DNA from: Hyphomonadaceae bacterium | GTDB lineage: Bacteria > Pseudomonadota > Alphaproteobacteria > Rhizobiales > Hyphomicrobiaceae | DNA: 48,998 bases | NCBI GenBank assembly: GCA_019747815.1 | Contig: JAIEQJ010000063.1 | Coordinates: 1-48,998 of the forward strand | Direction: 5' to 3' | Shown here: positions 8,830-17,527 of the stretch, piece by piece | How positions within the stretch are numbered: the first letter of the stretch is position 1 | Layout of the letters: each line of letters starts with the position of its first letter | The notes under the pieces: generated by a model | What the model saw: only the letters and a program-made list of their open reading frames with translations | What the model was told of the DNA's origin: nothing | Database searches by the model: none | Made by a program: the position numbers and the translations under genes

Positions 8830-9519
8830 CTAGTCGGTGTAGAGAATGTAGCCCTTGCCGCGCACCGTCTGCAAATAGACGGGGTTGGCAGGGTCGCTCT
8901 CGATCTTGCGGCGCAGGCGATTGATCTGCACGTCGATGGCGCGCTCGGTGCCGGTCGACTCGTCGGCGGCCAGCTCGTGGCGGGCGATGGGTGTTCCCGG
9001 CCGCTGGGCGAACTGGCGCAGCAGGTCGCGCTCGCGCTCGGTCAGCTTGATGGATTCCTCGCCGCGCTTGAGCTCGCCGCGCGCAACATGGAACGTAAAG
9101 TCGCCCATGGTGATCTCATCCCGCGGACCGGAAGGCTCCTTCCCCCGCTTCAGGATGTTCTGCAGCCTCAGCAGCAGCTCGCGCGGCTCGAAGGGCTTGG
9201 CCACATAGTCGTCGACGCCCGCCTCCAGGCCCAAAATCCGGTCCTCCGCCTCGGCGCGTGCGGTCAGCATGCAGATCGGAATGTTGGAGATGCTCTTGAG
9301 GTCGCGGGCAAGGTCGAGGCCGCTCTCGCCCGGCATCGAGATGTCGAGGATGACCACGTCGAAGGCCAGGCCGCGCATGGAGGCGCGCGCCGAGGCGGCA
9401 TCGACCGCCGTGCTCACGCGAAAGCCGTTCTCGTACAAATAGCGCGCCAGCAGATCGCGGATGCGCTGGTCGTCGTCGACGACAAGGATATGCGGCGCAT
9501 TGTCGAGTAGCGATTCCAT
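8830..9519 (-). CDS. OmpR-family two-component response regulator
   Basis: 229 residues. Receiver domain about 9-122 with the acidic pair VVDDDQR, phospho-acceptor Asp59 (VVILDISMPG) and Lys108 (YVAKPF). A winged-helix OmpR/PhoB DNA-binding domain occupies about 133-227, with LTERERDLL, RAIDVQINRLRRKIE and the terminal YLQTVRGKGYIL. It sits between the marR gene (22 bases upstream) and the histidine kinase gene, forming a three-gene operon. The targets are unknown; aminotransferase ilvE across the divergent promoter is one candidate. Confidence 0.95.
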   Translation of the reverse strand: MESLLDNAPHILVVDDDQRIRDLLARYLYENGFRVSTAVDAASARASMRGLAFDVVILDISMPGESGLDLARDLKSISNIPICMLTARAEAEDRILGLEAGVDDYVAKPFEPRELLLRLQNILKRGKEPSGPRDEITMGDFTFHVARGELKRGEESIKLTERERDLLRQFAQRPGTPIARHELAADESTGTERAIDVQINRLRRKIESDPANPVYLQTVRGKGYILYTD

Positions 9520-9540
9520 GGGCGTCCCCGGCGCAGCTCT

Positions 9541-10089
9541 TCAGTCGCGCCCTGCCGCGGTGTTGCCCGCCGGCAGAAGCAACTCCACTTGGCCCCGCTC
9601 TTCCATGCTGATCATGCTGAAGAGGAATTGGCGCACAACCGCCTCGTTTTCCGGACCGCACACCTCCAGGGCGGCCGCGACGCGCCTGGCTTGCAGCTGG
9701 TCGAGGCGGCGCGCAAGGCCCGCACCCTTCTCCGTCACGCGCAATCGCCGCTCGCGGCGATCGTCTATGCCTGTGTGTTGTGCGATCCAACCTTCGTCGA
9801 CGAGCTGCTTCAGCACGCGGGCGAGGCTCTGCTTGGTGATCTTGAGCACTTCCAGAAGATCGGCAACCCGCAAGCCCGGATTGCGATTGACGAAATGCAG
9901 GACGCGATGATGCGCCCGGCCCAATCCGAACTCGGCAAGAACCGCATCCGCCTCCCGGGTGAAATCACGGTAGGCAAAAAACAGCAGCTCCACGACCGTG
10001 ATGAAGCGGGGGTCTGGCGCAGGCAAGGATGCCCTGTCCCCGGCGGGCAGGCTTGTGCGGCCCAGCGCCTCGGAATTTATGTCAGCCAT
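9541..10089 (-). CDS. MarR-family transcriptional regulator
   Basis: 182 residues. Winged HTH of the MarR kind: VLHFVNRNPGLRVADLLEVL, recognition helix region ITKQSLARVLKQLVDEGWI, and wing DDRRERRLRVTEKG. It is the first gene of the operon with the response regulator and kinase, and is divergent from ilvE. No clear ribosome site precedes the ATG; instead two TTGAC direct repeats sit right beside it at 10091-10104 (plus strand), so autoregulation is likely. Confidence 0.9.
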   Translation of the reverse strand: MADINSEALGRTSLPAGDRASLPAPDPRFITVVELLFFAYRDFTREADAVLAEFGLGRAHHRVLHFVNRNPGLRVADLLEVLKITKQSLARVLKQLVDEGWIAQHTGIDDRRERRLRVTEKGAGLARRLDQLQARRVAAALEVCGPENEAVVRQFLFSMISMEERGQVELLLPAGNTAAGRD

Positions 10090-10090
10090 G

Positions 10091-10104
10091 TTGACTTATT
10101 TGAC
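10091..10104. promoter_or_regulatory. Direct TTGAC repeats in the marR-ilvE divergent promoter region
   Basis: TTGAC occurs at 10091-10095 and 10100-10104, a 9-bp period, one base from the marR start codon. MarR regulators often bind their own promoter, so this is a candidate operator or -35 element; no matching -10 box is clear. Confidence 0.25.
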
Positions 10105-10264
10105 CTTGATTGTTAGTGCTGGCAAGCATTTTCGTGCGGGCAAATGCCGTTCGCGGCCCTTGATTGCCATGCTTTTTTGGGCCGCACAGCCGTGGGCCCG
10201 GTCCCGCCGTGCGGGCCCAACGACAAAATCTAGGCTCGGGCATGAGACCCGGGAGGAGATGCGC

Positions 10265-11158
10265 ATGGTCGACACGTCCCCCTACCACGATCGCGACGGT
10301 TTCATCTGGTTCGACGGCAAGCTTGTGCCCTGGCGTGAGGCCAATGTGCACATGCTGAGCCATGCGCTGCATTATGCGAGCGCCGTGTTCGAGGGGGAGC
10401 GCGCCTACGGCGGTGAGATCTTCGAGCTGACCAAGCACAGCCAGCGCCTCTACGACGGCGCCAAGACGCTCGACTTCACCATCCCCTACAGCGTCGCCGA
10501 GATCGACCAGGCTTGCCGCGACACCATCAAGGCCAACAACCTGAGCGACTGCTACGTGCGCCCCGTCGCCTGGCGCGGCAGCGAGCAGATGGGCGTGTCG
10601 GCGCAGCAGACCAAGATTCATCTGGCCGTCGCCGCCTGGGACTGGGGCTCCTATTTTCCTATGGAGGAGCGCCTCAAGGGGCTCCGGCTGACGCTGGCGC
10701 AGTACCGCCGGCCCGATCCGGCCACCGCGCCGGCCAAGACCAAGGCCGCCGGCCTCTATATGATCTGCACCATTGAGAAGCATCGCGCCGAGCGTGCCGG
10801 CTATGCCGACGCGCTGATGTACGACTGGCGCGGCCACGTGGCCGAGTGCACGGGGGCCAACATCTTCTTCATTAAGGATGGCGTGCTGCATACGCCCACC
10901 GCCGACTGCTTCCTCGCCGGCATCACGCGCGACACCGTCATGGGCCTTGCCAGGAAGCGCGGCCTTGAGGTGGTCGAGCGCACCATCATGCCGGAGGAAC
11001 TCGGCACCTTCTCGGAATGCTTCCTCACGGGCACCGCCGCGGAGGTTACCCCGGTGGCCGAGATCGGCCCGCACAGATACAAGCCCGGCAAGATCTGCGA
11101 AACGCTGATCACCGACTACACCGCTGCCGTTCAGCCCAAGAAGCAGGCCGCGGAATAG
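10265..11158 (+). CDS. ilvE: Branched-chain amino acid aminotransferase (class IV)
   Basis: 297 residues, PLP-dependent fold type IV. It transfers amino groups between glutamate and the branched-chain keto acids. Family landmarks: HALHYASAVFEGERAY, YVRPVAWRG, the PLP-lysine segment AKTKAAGLYM, HVAECTGANIFF and GITRDTVMGLA. GGGAGGAG at 10251-10258 is 6 bases before the ATG at 10265; the in-frame ATG at 10259 is too close to it. D-amino-acid transaminase or aminodeoxychorismate lyase are related alternatives, but length and motifs favour IlvE. Confidence 0.93.
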   Translation: MVDTSPYHDRDGFIWFDGKLVPWREANVHMLSHALHYASAVFEGERAYGGEIFELTKHSQRLYDGAKTLDFTIPYSVAEIDQACRDTIKANNLSDCYVRPVAWRGSEQMGVSAQQTKIHLAVAAWDWGSYFPMEERLKGLRLTLAQYRRPDPATAPAKTKAAGLYMICTIEKHRAERAGYADALMYDWRGHVAECTGANIFFIKDGVLHTPTADCFLAGITRDTVMGLARKRGLEVVERTIMPEELGTFSECFLTGTAAEVTPVAEIGPHRYKPGKICETLITDYTAAVQPKKQAAE

Positions 11159-11170
11159 TCCTGCGTATCG

Positions 11171-11202
11171 TCCCGGCATTTGGCGGCCGCGAAATGCCGG
11201 GA
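11171..11202 (+). repeat. Perfect inverted repeat downstream of ilvE (REP-like or terminator hairpin)
   Basis: TCCCGGCATTT (11171-11181) and AAATGCCGGGA (11192-11202) form an 11-bp perfect stem around a 10-base GC loop. No T-run follows. The sequence 11200-11280 has further CCGGG/GGCCCG-rich imperfect repeats, like the interspersed palindromes of Hyphomicrobiales genomes. It may end ilvE transcription. Confidence 0.55.
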
Positions 11203-11426
11203 TCCAGGAACAGTGCGTGCCGGCCCGCATGCCGGGTCGTGGATACCTGTTTCGCAAGGTTCCGGGCCAGTCGCGATGCCAACCCTCGCGATGCCAGCCC
11301 TGTCCGGAGCGTTGCTGTTTGGGCACAGCTCCACACTCCCTGAACCATTTCCGCTGCCAGACGTTGAGACAGCGGACGTTTTGGCCGACACTGGGTGCGG
11401 GTCAACGGCAACCTGAGGCTACCGCG

Positions 11427-11690
11427 ATGCGAAGCTTGCGCACGTGGCGTGTGGCACTGCTGGCCTGTGGGCTGCTTGGCTTGGCCGGTCAGGAAGTCAT
11501 GGCCCAGCCCGCCGGCCTCAATCTCAATCGGGACTGCCAGACGATCCGCACCTGCAGCTATGCCCGCAACGGGGTCTACCGCGGCTGCCTCTCGTCCTAC
11601 AGCTGCCGCGTCTGCAGCTTCGTGCGCACGTCCTGCCGCATGGATCTCGGCCGGCGCGTGTGTCAGCAGATGCGCTGCACCTGGGGCTGA
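11427..11690 (+). CDS. Small Cys-rich secreted protein of unknown function
   Basis: 87 residues. MRSLRTWRVALLACGLLGLA and the following Ala-Gln form a signal peptide, cleaved near residue 26 (VMAQ). The mature chain of about 60 residues is basic and carries eight cysteines in patterns CxxxxxC, CxxC and CxxxxxC, which suggests a disulfide-bonded periplasmic or extracellular peptide. Not recognised. GAGG lies about 10 bases before the ATG. Standalone, between ilvE and a convergent monooxygenase gene. Confidence 0.65.
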   Translation: MRSLRTWRVALLACGLLGLAGQEVMAQPAGLNLNRDCQTIRTCSYARNGVYRGCLSSYSCRVCSFVRTSCRMDLGRRVCQQMRCTWG

Positions 11691-11702
11691 TGCCGGCTCG
11701 GC

Positions 11703-12680
11703 CTAGCTGCCGCTCATGCGCATGGCCTGGGCGAGCAGGCGGTAGCTCTCCCGCCGCACGGCTTCGTCATGGGCCCACGTCACGACGACCATCTCGTCCA
11801 CGCTGAGCTGCCGTGCCAGCTCCTCGATGCGCTCTGCCACGTAGGCTGCGGTTCCCACGAATGAGGTCTTGCGGAAATCGGCAATGCGCGCAGCTTCCGC
11901 TTCCGTATAGGCATGGGCAGCCGCGACCGCTGCGGGCTCGAGCGGTGCAAAGATGCCCCGGTCGCGCAGCAGACGCACGTGCGCGCGCGAGGAGAAGTGG
12001 AACAGCGCCTCCTCCTCGGTCTCGGCGGCGAGCGCCCACACGCACAGCGCGGTGTGCGACCGGGGATGGCGCGCGCTTGGTTTGTAGAGCTCGCGGTACA
12101 GCGTGATTGCTTCGGCGCCACCCTTGCCGTCGGTGAAGAACCAGGCGAACGCATACGGCAGGCCGAAGTGCGCAGCCACCTGCGCTCCGTAGTCGGAGCT
12201 GCCCAGCATCCAAATCTCGGGCGCGGTCTCTCCCAGCGGATAGGCCTTGACGGCGGCGAACGGATGTCCGTCGGGAAGCGGCGACCCCGTCACCCACGCC
12301 ATCAGATCACGCACGTCGTTGGGAAAGACCGCCGGGCGCTCATTGGCGAGCGGATTGAGGGCAAATGCCGTTCGCCCGTCGGAGCCCGGCGCGCGTCCCA
12401 GGCCCAGATCGATCCGGCCAGGCGCTATCGCATCCAGCACGCGGAATTGCTCGGCCACCTTGAGCGGCGAATAGTGCGGCAGCATCACGCCGGCGCTGCC
12501 GACCCGGATGCGTTGGGTGGTGGCGGCGATGGCCGCCATCAGGATCTCGGGTGCGGTCCCGGCGATGGTGCCGTGATTGTGGTGCTCCGACACCCAGAAG
12601 CGCTCATAGCCGAGCGTCTCGCAGTATTGGGCGAGCGCCATCGTGTCACGGATGGACTGTCCATGCGGGCGATCCGCCAC
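11703..12680 (-). CDS. LLM-class flavin-dependent oxidoreductase (luciferase-like monooxygenase)
   Basis: 325 residues from GTG at 12680. It matches the MsnO8-like bacterial luciferase fold: YERFWVSEHHNHG, RIRVGSAGVMLPHYSPLKVAEQF, GRIDLGLGRAPGSD, EIWMLGSSDYGAQVA. FMN/F420 is the expected cofactor and the substrate is unknown. The GTG start would cut away the first beta strand: the frame upstream reads LRLSILDQS, the normal family N-terminus, and the only codon that would include it is CTG at 12711-12713, 8 bases after GAGGAGG. The true gene may therefore end at 12713. Confidence 0.9.
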   Translation of the reverse strand: MADRPHGQSIRDTMALAQYCETLGYERFWVSEHHNHGTIAGTAPEILMAAIAATTQRIRVGSAGVMLPHYSPLKVAEQFRVLDAIAPGRIDLGLGRAPGSDGRTAFALNPLANERPAVFPNDVRDLMAWVTGSPLPDGHPFAAVKAYPLGETAPEIWMLGSSDYGAQVAAHFGLPYAFAWFFTDGKGGAEAITLYRELYKPSARHPRSHTALCVWALAAETEEEALFHFSSRAHVRLLRDRGIFAPLEPAAVAAAHAYTEAEAARIADFRKTSFVGTAAYVAERIEELARQLSVDEMVVVTWAHDEAVRRESYRLLAQAMRMSGS

Positions 12681-12866
12681 GGCAACAGACTGATCGAGAA
12701 TGGAGAGACGCAGGGCAAGGCCCTCCTCGCAGCGATATCAGACAATCGCACAAAGCATAGCAGTGATTGCCGCCGAGGCCGACCCTGGCGTAACAAAGAC
12801 GGGTCCCGTCTGGCAGAGGCCTCGCGCGAGGCGTCGCGGCCATGGCTCAAACGCAAAGGCGTCCCC

Positions 12867-13547
12867 ATGCTGAAGTTCTATTTCAACGGCTCGCCCAACC
12901 CAACCAAGGTCGCCCTGTTTCTCGAAGAGGCAGGCCTGCCCTTCGAGCCCCATCCCATCGACACGCGCAAGGGCCAGCAGTTCGATGCGGCGTTCCTCGC
13001 CGTCAATCCCAACGGCAAGGTGCCGGCGATCGTCGACGGCGATGTCACCGTCTTCGACAGCAATGCCATCCTGCTCTATCTCGCCGAGAAGACGGGCAAG
13101 TTCCTTCCGGCGCCGGCGGCCCGCGGTGAGCTGCTGTCCTGGCTGATGTTCGTCGCCACGGGCATCGGCCCCTTCTCGGGGCAGGGCGTGCACTTCCGGC
13201 ATTTTGCGCCGGAGAAGGTCCCCTATGCCCACAACCGCTATCAGTACGAGGCCGAGCGCCACTACGGCATTCTGGATGCGCGCCTCGCCAAGCGCCGCTA
13301 CCTTGTGGGCGACACCTACACCATCGTTGACATGGACGCCTGGGGTTGGGCCCGCATGGTTCCCTTCATCATGGGCGACGGGGCTTGGGACAAGTTTCCC
13401 AACCTCAAGCGGCTGGTGGATGAGATTAGCGCCCGTCCCGCCGCCGCGCGAGCCATTGCTCTGAAGGACAAGCATGTCTTCAAGGCAGAGATGGACGAGG
13501 AGGCGCGCGGACACATGTTCAAGCACCTCCAGCGCAAAGCCGGTTGA
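12867..13547 (+). CDS. Glutathione S-transferase family protein
   Basis: 226 residues. N-terminal thioredoxin-like domain 1-80 (LKFYFNGSPNPTKVALFLEE, then VNPNGKVPAIVDGD and FDSNAILLYLAEK with the glutathione-binding ES/DS position). C-terminal helical domain with DMDAWGW. It resembles the YfcG/YghU (Nu-class) type, which act as disulfide-bond reductases on glutathione; substrate unknown. The ATG at 12867 gives the natural GST N-terminus. Divergent from the flavin monooxygenase gene. Confidence 0.92.
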   Translation: MLKFYFNGSPNPTKVALFLEEAGLPFEPHPIDTRKGQQFDAAFLAVNPNGKVPAIVDGDVTVFDSNAILLYLAEKTGKFLPAPAARGELLSWLMFVATGIGPFSGQGVHFRHFAPEKVPYAHNRYQYEAERHYGILDARLAKRRYLVGDTYTIVDMDAWGWARMVPFIMGDGAWDKFPNLKRLVDEISARPAAARAIALKDKHVFKAEMDEEARGHMFKHLQRKAG

Positions 13548-13597
13548 TTATCTTTCGCGCCTTTGCCGAGCCATGGCAGAGGCGCGGAGGTCGCTTG

Positions 13598-14572
13598 CTA
13601 CCACCCTTTGAAGGGCGTCTCCAGGACCGGCGTCACGGGCGGCTTGCCGTGCGCGAAGGCGGCGAGGTTGTCGACCACGAGCTGGCCCATCCTGTTGCGT
13701 GTGTGCTGGCTCGCCGAGCCGACGTGGGGAAACGCCGTCAGGTTGCCGAGCGCGAGGAGGGCCGGATTGACCTGCGGCTCGCCCTGAAACACGTCCAGGC
13801 CCGCTGCCAGGATCGTCCGTTTCCCGAGCGCTTCGATCAGCGCCTGCTCGTCCACCACCGAGCCGCGCGACATGTTGATGAGGATGCCCCGAGGGCCGAG
13901 CGCCTTCAGCACCGCGGCGTTGATCAGGTTCTGCGTGCCGGTGCCGCCGGGGGTCACCACAATGAGCGTATCGACATCGCGTGCCATGGCTACGAGGTCG
14001 CTGTAGAATTTGTATGCCACGTCCGGTTGCTGCCGGCGCCCGAAATAGCTCACGGGCAGGCCAAACGCCTCCAGCCGCCGGCCGATCGCCTTGCCGATGC
14101 GGCCGAGCCCGGCGATGCCCACGGCGCGGTCGCGCAAGGATGCCGGCGTCAGCCGGTAGTCGCCTTCCTTGACCCAACGACCGTCGCGTAGCCATTTCTC
14201 GGCCTGGTAGAATTCCCGCACCGTGTTGAGCAGCAGCCCCAGCGCCGTATCTGCAACCTCCTCGGTCAGCACGTCCGGGGTATTGGTGACGACCACTCCC
14301 CGTCGGGCTGCCGCCGCAACGTCGACGGAGTCGTAGCCCACGCCGAAATTGCCGACGATTTTCAGGCTGGGAAATCGTCCCATCAGGGCATCGTCCGTCC
14401 GTACGCCGGTATGCCCGCCGGTGCAGATGGCGCGGATATCCGGCGCCACTTCTTTCAGTAGCCTCTCGCGGTCTCCCGCCTCCCATAGCCTGTGCACGGC
14501 GAAGGCGTCGTCGCAGCCGTCCATGATCAGCGGCATCATCGGTCCGGTCATCAGCAGGGCGGGCTTGGACAT
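13598..14572 (-). CDS. D-2-hydroxyacid dehydrogenase (glyoxylate/hydroxypyruvate reductase type)
   Basis: 324 residues. NAD(P)-binding Rossmann motif GLGRIGKAIG (155-164); catalytic Arg236 (NMSRGSVVDE), Glu265 (DVFQGEP) and His283 (FPHVGSAS). The motif VGNFGVGYDSVD is typical of GhrB-like enzymes that reduce glyoxylate or hydroxypyruvate. The start at 14572 (MSKPALLMTG) is chosen over a further upstream Met at 14593. Divergent from the PYROXD2-like oxidoreductase. Exact substrate uncertain. Confidence 0.92.
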   Translation of the reverse strand: MSKPALLMTGPMMPLIMDGCDDAFAVHRLWEAGDRERLLKEVAPDIRAICTGGHTGVRTDDALMGRFPSLKIVGNFGVGYDSVDVAAAARRGVVVTNTPDVLTEEVADTALGLLLNTVREFYQAEKWLRDGRWVKEGDYRLTPASLRDRAVGIAGLGRIGKAIGRRLEAFGLPVSYFGRRQQPDVAYKFYSDLVAMARDVDTLIVVTPGGTGTQNLINAAVLKALGPRGILINMSRGSVVDEQALIEALGKRTILAAGLDVFQGEPQVNPALLALGNLTAFPHVGSASQHTRNRMGQLVVDNLAAFAHGKPPVTPVLETPFKGW

Positions 14573-14688
14573 CGGCTTCTCCGGGTGTCGCATTGATGGG
14601 CCGGCGGCGTGGCGCTGCGCGAGCCCGGGAATGGTGGCACATTCCTGTTAGGATTGCCCTGCGGCGTCTTTTCGTTCGACCACCGGTC

Positions 14689-16305
14689 ATGAGCACAGAT
14701 CGTCTCGATGTCGTCATTGTCGGCGCCGGCCACAACGGCTTGACGTGCGCGGCCTATCTGGCTGCTGCCGGGTTGCGTGTTGCAGTCATCGAGAAGAATG
14801 CCGTTGTCGGCGGAGCCGCGATTACGGAGGAGTTCCATCCGGGATTTCGCAACTCGGTCGCCAGCTACACGGTCGGCTTGCTCAATCCCGGTGTCATCCG
14901 CGATCTCAATCTGAAGGCCTATGGCCTCACCATCGTCGAGCGGCCGGTGGCGAATTTCTGGCCGGTGGATGCCCGCCGCCATCTGCTCATGCCCTGCGGC
15001 ACCGCCGCTCGGCAGCGTGCGGTTGCAGCCTTCTCCGAGAAGGACGCGGACCGTCTGCCCGCCTATGACGCCGCCTTGGAACGCGCCGCCGCATTCCTGC
15101 GCCCTCTCGTCTTGCAGCCTCCGCCCAACATTGGCGGCGGCATCCTTGAGCTGATGGCCGGCGCGAGTCTGGGCCGCCGGTTGGCGGGGCTGTCGGTCGC
15201 CGACAAGCGGGTGCTTCTCGATCTCTTCACCAAGAGCGCGGCTGACTATCTCGCGCAGTGGTTCGAAGACGAGGTGGTCAAGGGTGCGCTCGCCTTCGAC
15301 GGCATTGTGGGAGCCTACGCCGGCCCTCACACGCCGGGGACGGCCTATCTGCTGCTGCACTACGCCTTCGGTGAGGTGAACGGCAAAGCCGGGGTATGGG
15401 GGCATGCCGTCGGCGGCATGGGGGCGATCACCCAGGCCATGGCGCGGTCGGCCGAGGCCCGCGGCGCCGTCATCCGTACGGGCGTTGGCGTTGCGTCCCT
15501 GATCGTCAAGGACGCGGAGGTGGTGGGCGTGCGGCTGCAGTCGGGCGAGGACATTGCGGCGCGGGCCGTTGCGGCGAGCTTACCCCCAAAGCTCCTGTTC
15601 CGAGACCTTGTGCCGGAAGGTGTCATAGAGCCCGATCTGCGCAAGCGCTTTGTCGGTCTGACATCCGGTTCCGGCGTCTTTCGCATGAACGTGGCGCTCT
15701 CCGAGCTGCCGGACTTCGTTTGCCGCCCCGGCCGCAATCTGCAGGATCACCACGGCTCGGGCATCATCATCGGCCCTACCATCGACTACCTGGAGCGCGC
15801 CTATCTCGATGCCCGCATGCACGGCTGGTCGCAGCAGCCGGTCGTCGAGATGCTCATCCCCTCGACGCTCGATCCTACATTGACTCCGGCCGGCCGGCAC
15901 GTGGCCAGCCTGTTCGTTCAGTACGTAGCGCCGCACCTGCCCAATGGGCGCAGTTGGGATGATGCCAAGGGCGCTTTCGCCGACCTTGTGATCGATACGG
16001 TCACCGCCCACGCGCCCAACTTCAAGTCGAGCGTGCTGGCCCGCCAGGTGTTGTCTCCGCAGGATCTCGAGCGCCGCTTCGGCCTCGTCGACGGCGATAT
16101 CTTCCATGGGCAGATGACCCTGGATCAGCTCTACAGCGCCAGGCCGGTGCTGGGTTACGCCCGCCATCGTATGCCGGTGGCTGGTCTCTATCTGTGCGGT
16201 TCGGGCGCTCATCCCGGCGGCGGCGTGACGGGATTGCCGGGACGCAATGCGGCCATTGGAATCATTCGAGATTTCAAAGCAAGGCCATGGCAGCGCCGGC
16301 GTTGA
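14689..16305 (+). CDS. FAD-dependent oxidoreductase (PYROXD2 / phytoene desaturase-like)
   Basis: 538 residues. N-terminal dinucleotide-binding motif VIVGAGHNGLTCAAYL (10-25), then EKNAVVGGAAITEEF. The C-terminal FAD signature is GLYLCGSGAHPGGGVTGLPG, typical of phytoene-desaturase-like amine oxidases and of the PYROXD2 subgroup. There are no carotenoid genes around it, so carotenoid work is unlikely; the substrate is unknown. ATG at 14689 is the natural N-terminus; the frame is open about 95 bases further upstream without homology. Confidence 0.9.
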   Translation: MSTDRLDVVIVGAGHNGLTCAAYLAAAGLRVAVIEKNAVVGGAAITEEFHPGFRNSVASYTVGLLNPGVIRDLNLKAYGLTIVERPVANFWPVDARRHLLMPCGTAARQRAVAAFSEKDADRLPAYDAALERAAAFLRPLVLQPPPNIGGGILELMAGASLGRRLAGLSVADKRVLLDLFTKSAADYLAQWFEDEVVKGALAFDGIVGAYAGPHTPGTAYLLLHYAFGEVNGKAGVWGHAVGGMGAITQAMARSAEARGAVIRTGVGVASLIVKDAEVVGVRLQSGEDIAARAVAASLPPKLLFRDLVPEGVIEPDLRKRFVGLTSGSGVFRMNVALSELPDFVCRPGRNLQDHHGSGIIIGPTIDYLERAYLDARMHGWSQQPVVEMLIPSTLDPTLTPAGRHVASLFVQYVAPHLPNGRSWDDAKGAFADLVIDTVTAHAPNFKSSVLARQVLSPQDLERRFGLVDGDIFHGQMTLDQLYSARPVLGYARHRMPVAGLYLCGSGAHPGGGVTGLPGRNAAIGIIRDFKARPWQRRR

Positions 16306-16383
16306 TCCCTCGATTTCCGGGCGCGAATGCCCTATATTGGGGACACGAGGCCAAACTATTGCCTACAACCCGAGAATGAGGTC

Positions 16384-16773
16384 ATGAGCTCTGCAAGATC
16401 CCGTCCCCAGGTGATGAAGCTCACCCAGCGTGCCGCCGACCGCATCAAGTCCATCCTGGCCGAGAAGGGCACGGGCACGGCGGGGCTGCGCATTGGCGTC
16501 AAGAAGGGCGGCTGTGCCGGCATGGAATACACCATGGAATGGGTGGCCGAGCAGAAGCCGCTGGACGAGGTGGTGGAGCAGAACGGCGTCAGGGTGCTGA
16601 TCGATCCGAAGGCCGTCATGTACCTGCTCGGCACCGAGATGGACTACCGCACTGAAAAGCTGTCCGCGCAGTTCGTGTTTACGAACCCGAACCAGACGGG
16701 CTCATGTGGTTGCGGCGAGTCCGTCAACCTTGCTCCCGCAGCGCAGGACAAGCTGGAGACCCTGGGGACCTAA
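16384..16773 (+). CDS. sufA: A-type iron-sulfur cluster carrier (HesB/IscA/SufA family)
   Basis: 129 residues with the three conserved cysteines Cys44 (KKGGCAGM), Cys108 and Cys110 (GSCGCGES). It carries and delivers [4Fe-4S]/[2Fe-2S] clusters. Start at 16384 gives MSSARSRPQV. It stands alone: no sufBCDSE genes nearby. Its stop codon overlaps the moaE stop by four bases (CTAA, 16770-16773), so the two convergent genes share their ends. The symbol could equally be iscA or erpA. Confidence 0.92.
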   Translation: MSSARSRPQVMKLTQRAADRIKSILAEKGTGTAGLRIGVKKGGCAGMEYTMEWVAEQKPLDEVVEQNGVRVLIDPKAVMYLLGTEMDYRTEKLSAQFVFTNPNQTGSCGCGESVNLAPAAQDKLETLGT

Positions 16774-17243
16774 CGGATTTTCTTTGAGGTGTCTTCCCAT
16801 CGCTCCGCGGCACGATTGTCGCTGTCGCGTGGATCGACCCAGCGCGTGCTGCCGTCTGCGCCCATTTCCTTCTTCCAGAACGGCGCCCGGGTCTTGAGAT
16901 AGTCCATCAGGAAGGCGGCGGCTTCGAACGCGGCTTCGCGATGGGCCGAGGCCGTCACCACCAGCACGATATTGTCGCCGGGCTTGAGCGTGCCGATCCG
17001 ATGGATGATCAGGCTCGCCTGCAGAGGCCAACGTTGGGCGGCTTCTGCCTCCACCCGCGCCAGCTCCTGCTCGGTCATGCCCGGATAATGCTCCAGCGTC
17101 ATGCCGGCGATGGCACCGCCATCGTTCGCAGCCCGCACAGTGCCCGTGAACGTGACGACCGCGCCGATGTCCGTGCGGCCGGCAGTGAGACGGGCCACTT
17201 CGGCGCCGATCTCAAAGTCGTCCTTCTCAACGCGCACGCTCAC
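16770..17243 (-). CDS. moaE: Molybdopterin synthase large subunit
   Basis: 157 residues. Makes molybdopterin from cyclic pyranopterin monophosphate together with MoaD. Landmarks: GAVVTFTGTVR, LEHYPGMTE, IHRIGTLKPGD, VVTASAHREAAFEA and the catalytic Lys region APFWKKE. It follows moaD after two bases and is the last gene of a uvrC-pgsA-moaD-moaE run. Confidence 0.96.
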   Translation of the reverse strand: MSVRVEKDDFEIGAEVARLTAGRTDIGAVVTFTGTVRAANDGGAIAGMTLEHYPGMTEQELARVEAEAAQRWPLQASLIIHRIGTLKPGDNIVLVVTASAHREAAFEAAAFLMDYLKTRAPFWKKEMGADGSTRWVDPRDSDNRAAERWEDTSKKIR

Positions 17244-17245
17244 CT

Positions 17246-17503
17246 TCAGCCTCCCGTCACCGGAGGGAAGAAGGCGATCTCGCGGGCGCCGGCGATGCTG
17301 GCCGTCGGCTGCACATGCGTCCGATCAACGGCGGCGCGCACCACGCCCGGGCGGGCGAACGCCGCCTCATACTCGGGGCTGCGGCGCTTGAGCCACGCCA
17401 CGAGGTCGGCAACGGTCTCAACGCCCGCGGGAGGATCGACGATCTCCTCGGCCTTCCCGGTTTTTTCCCGCACCCAGGAGAAGTAGAGAATCTTCACGGA
17501 CAT
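17246..17503 (-). CDS. moaD: Molybdopterin synthase sulfur carrier subunit
   Basis: 85 residues, ubiquitin-like beta-grasp fold (MSVKILYFSWVREKTG) ending with the essential Gly-Gly (PPVTGG) that becomes the thiocarboxylate and plugs into MoaE. Two bases upstream of moaE and 24 bases downstream of pgsA. Confidence 0.96.
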   Translation of the reverse strand: MSVKILYFSWVREKTGKAEEIVDPPAGVETVADLVAWLKRRSPEYEAAFARPGVVRAAVDRTHVQPTASIAGAREIAFFPPVTGG

Positions 17504-17527
17504 GGCTGTTCAACGCCGTTTACGCCG

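Noticed and set aside
10082-11326. Long minus-strand frame opposite ilvE
   Set aside because: It runs straight through an intact aminotransferase, is His/Gly/Ala-rich, and has no motifs; a GC-rich shadow.
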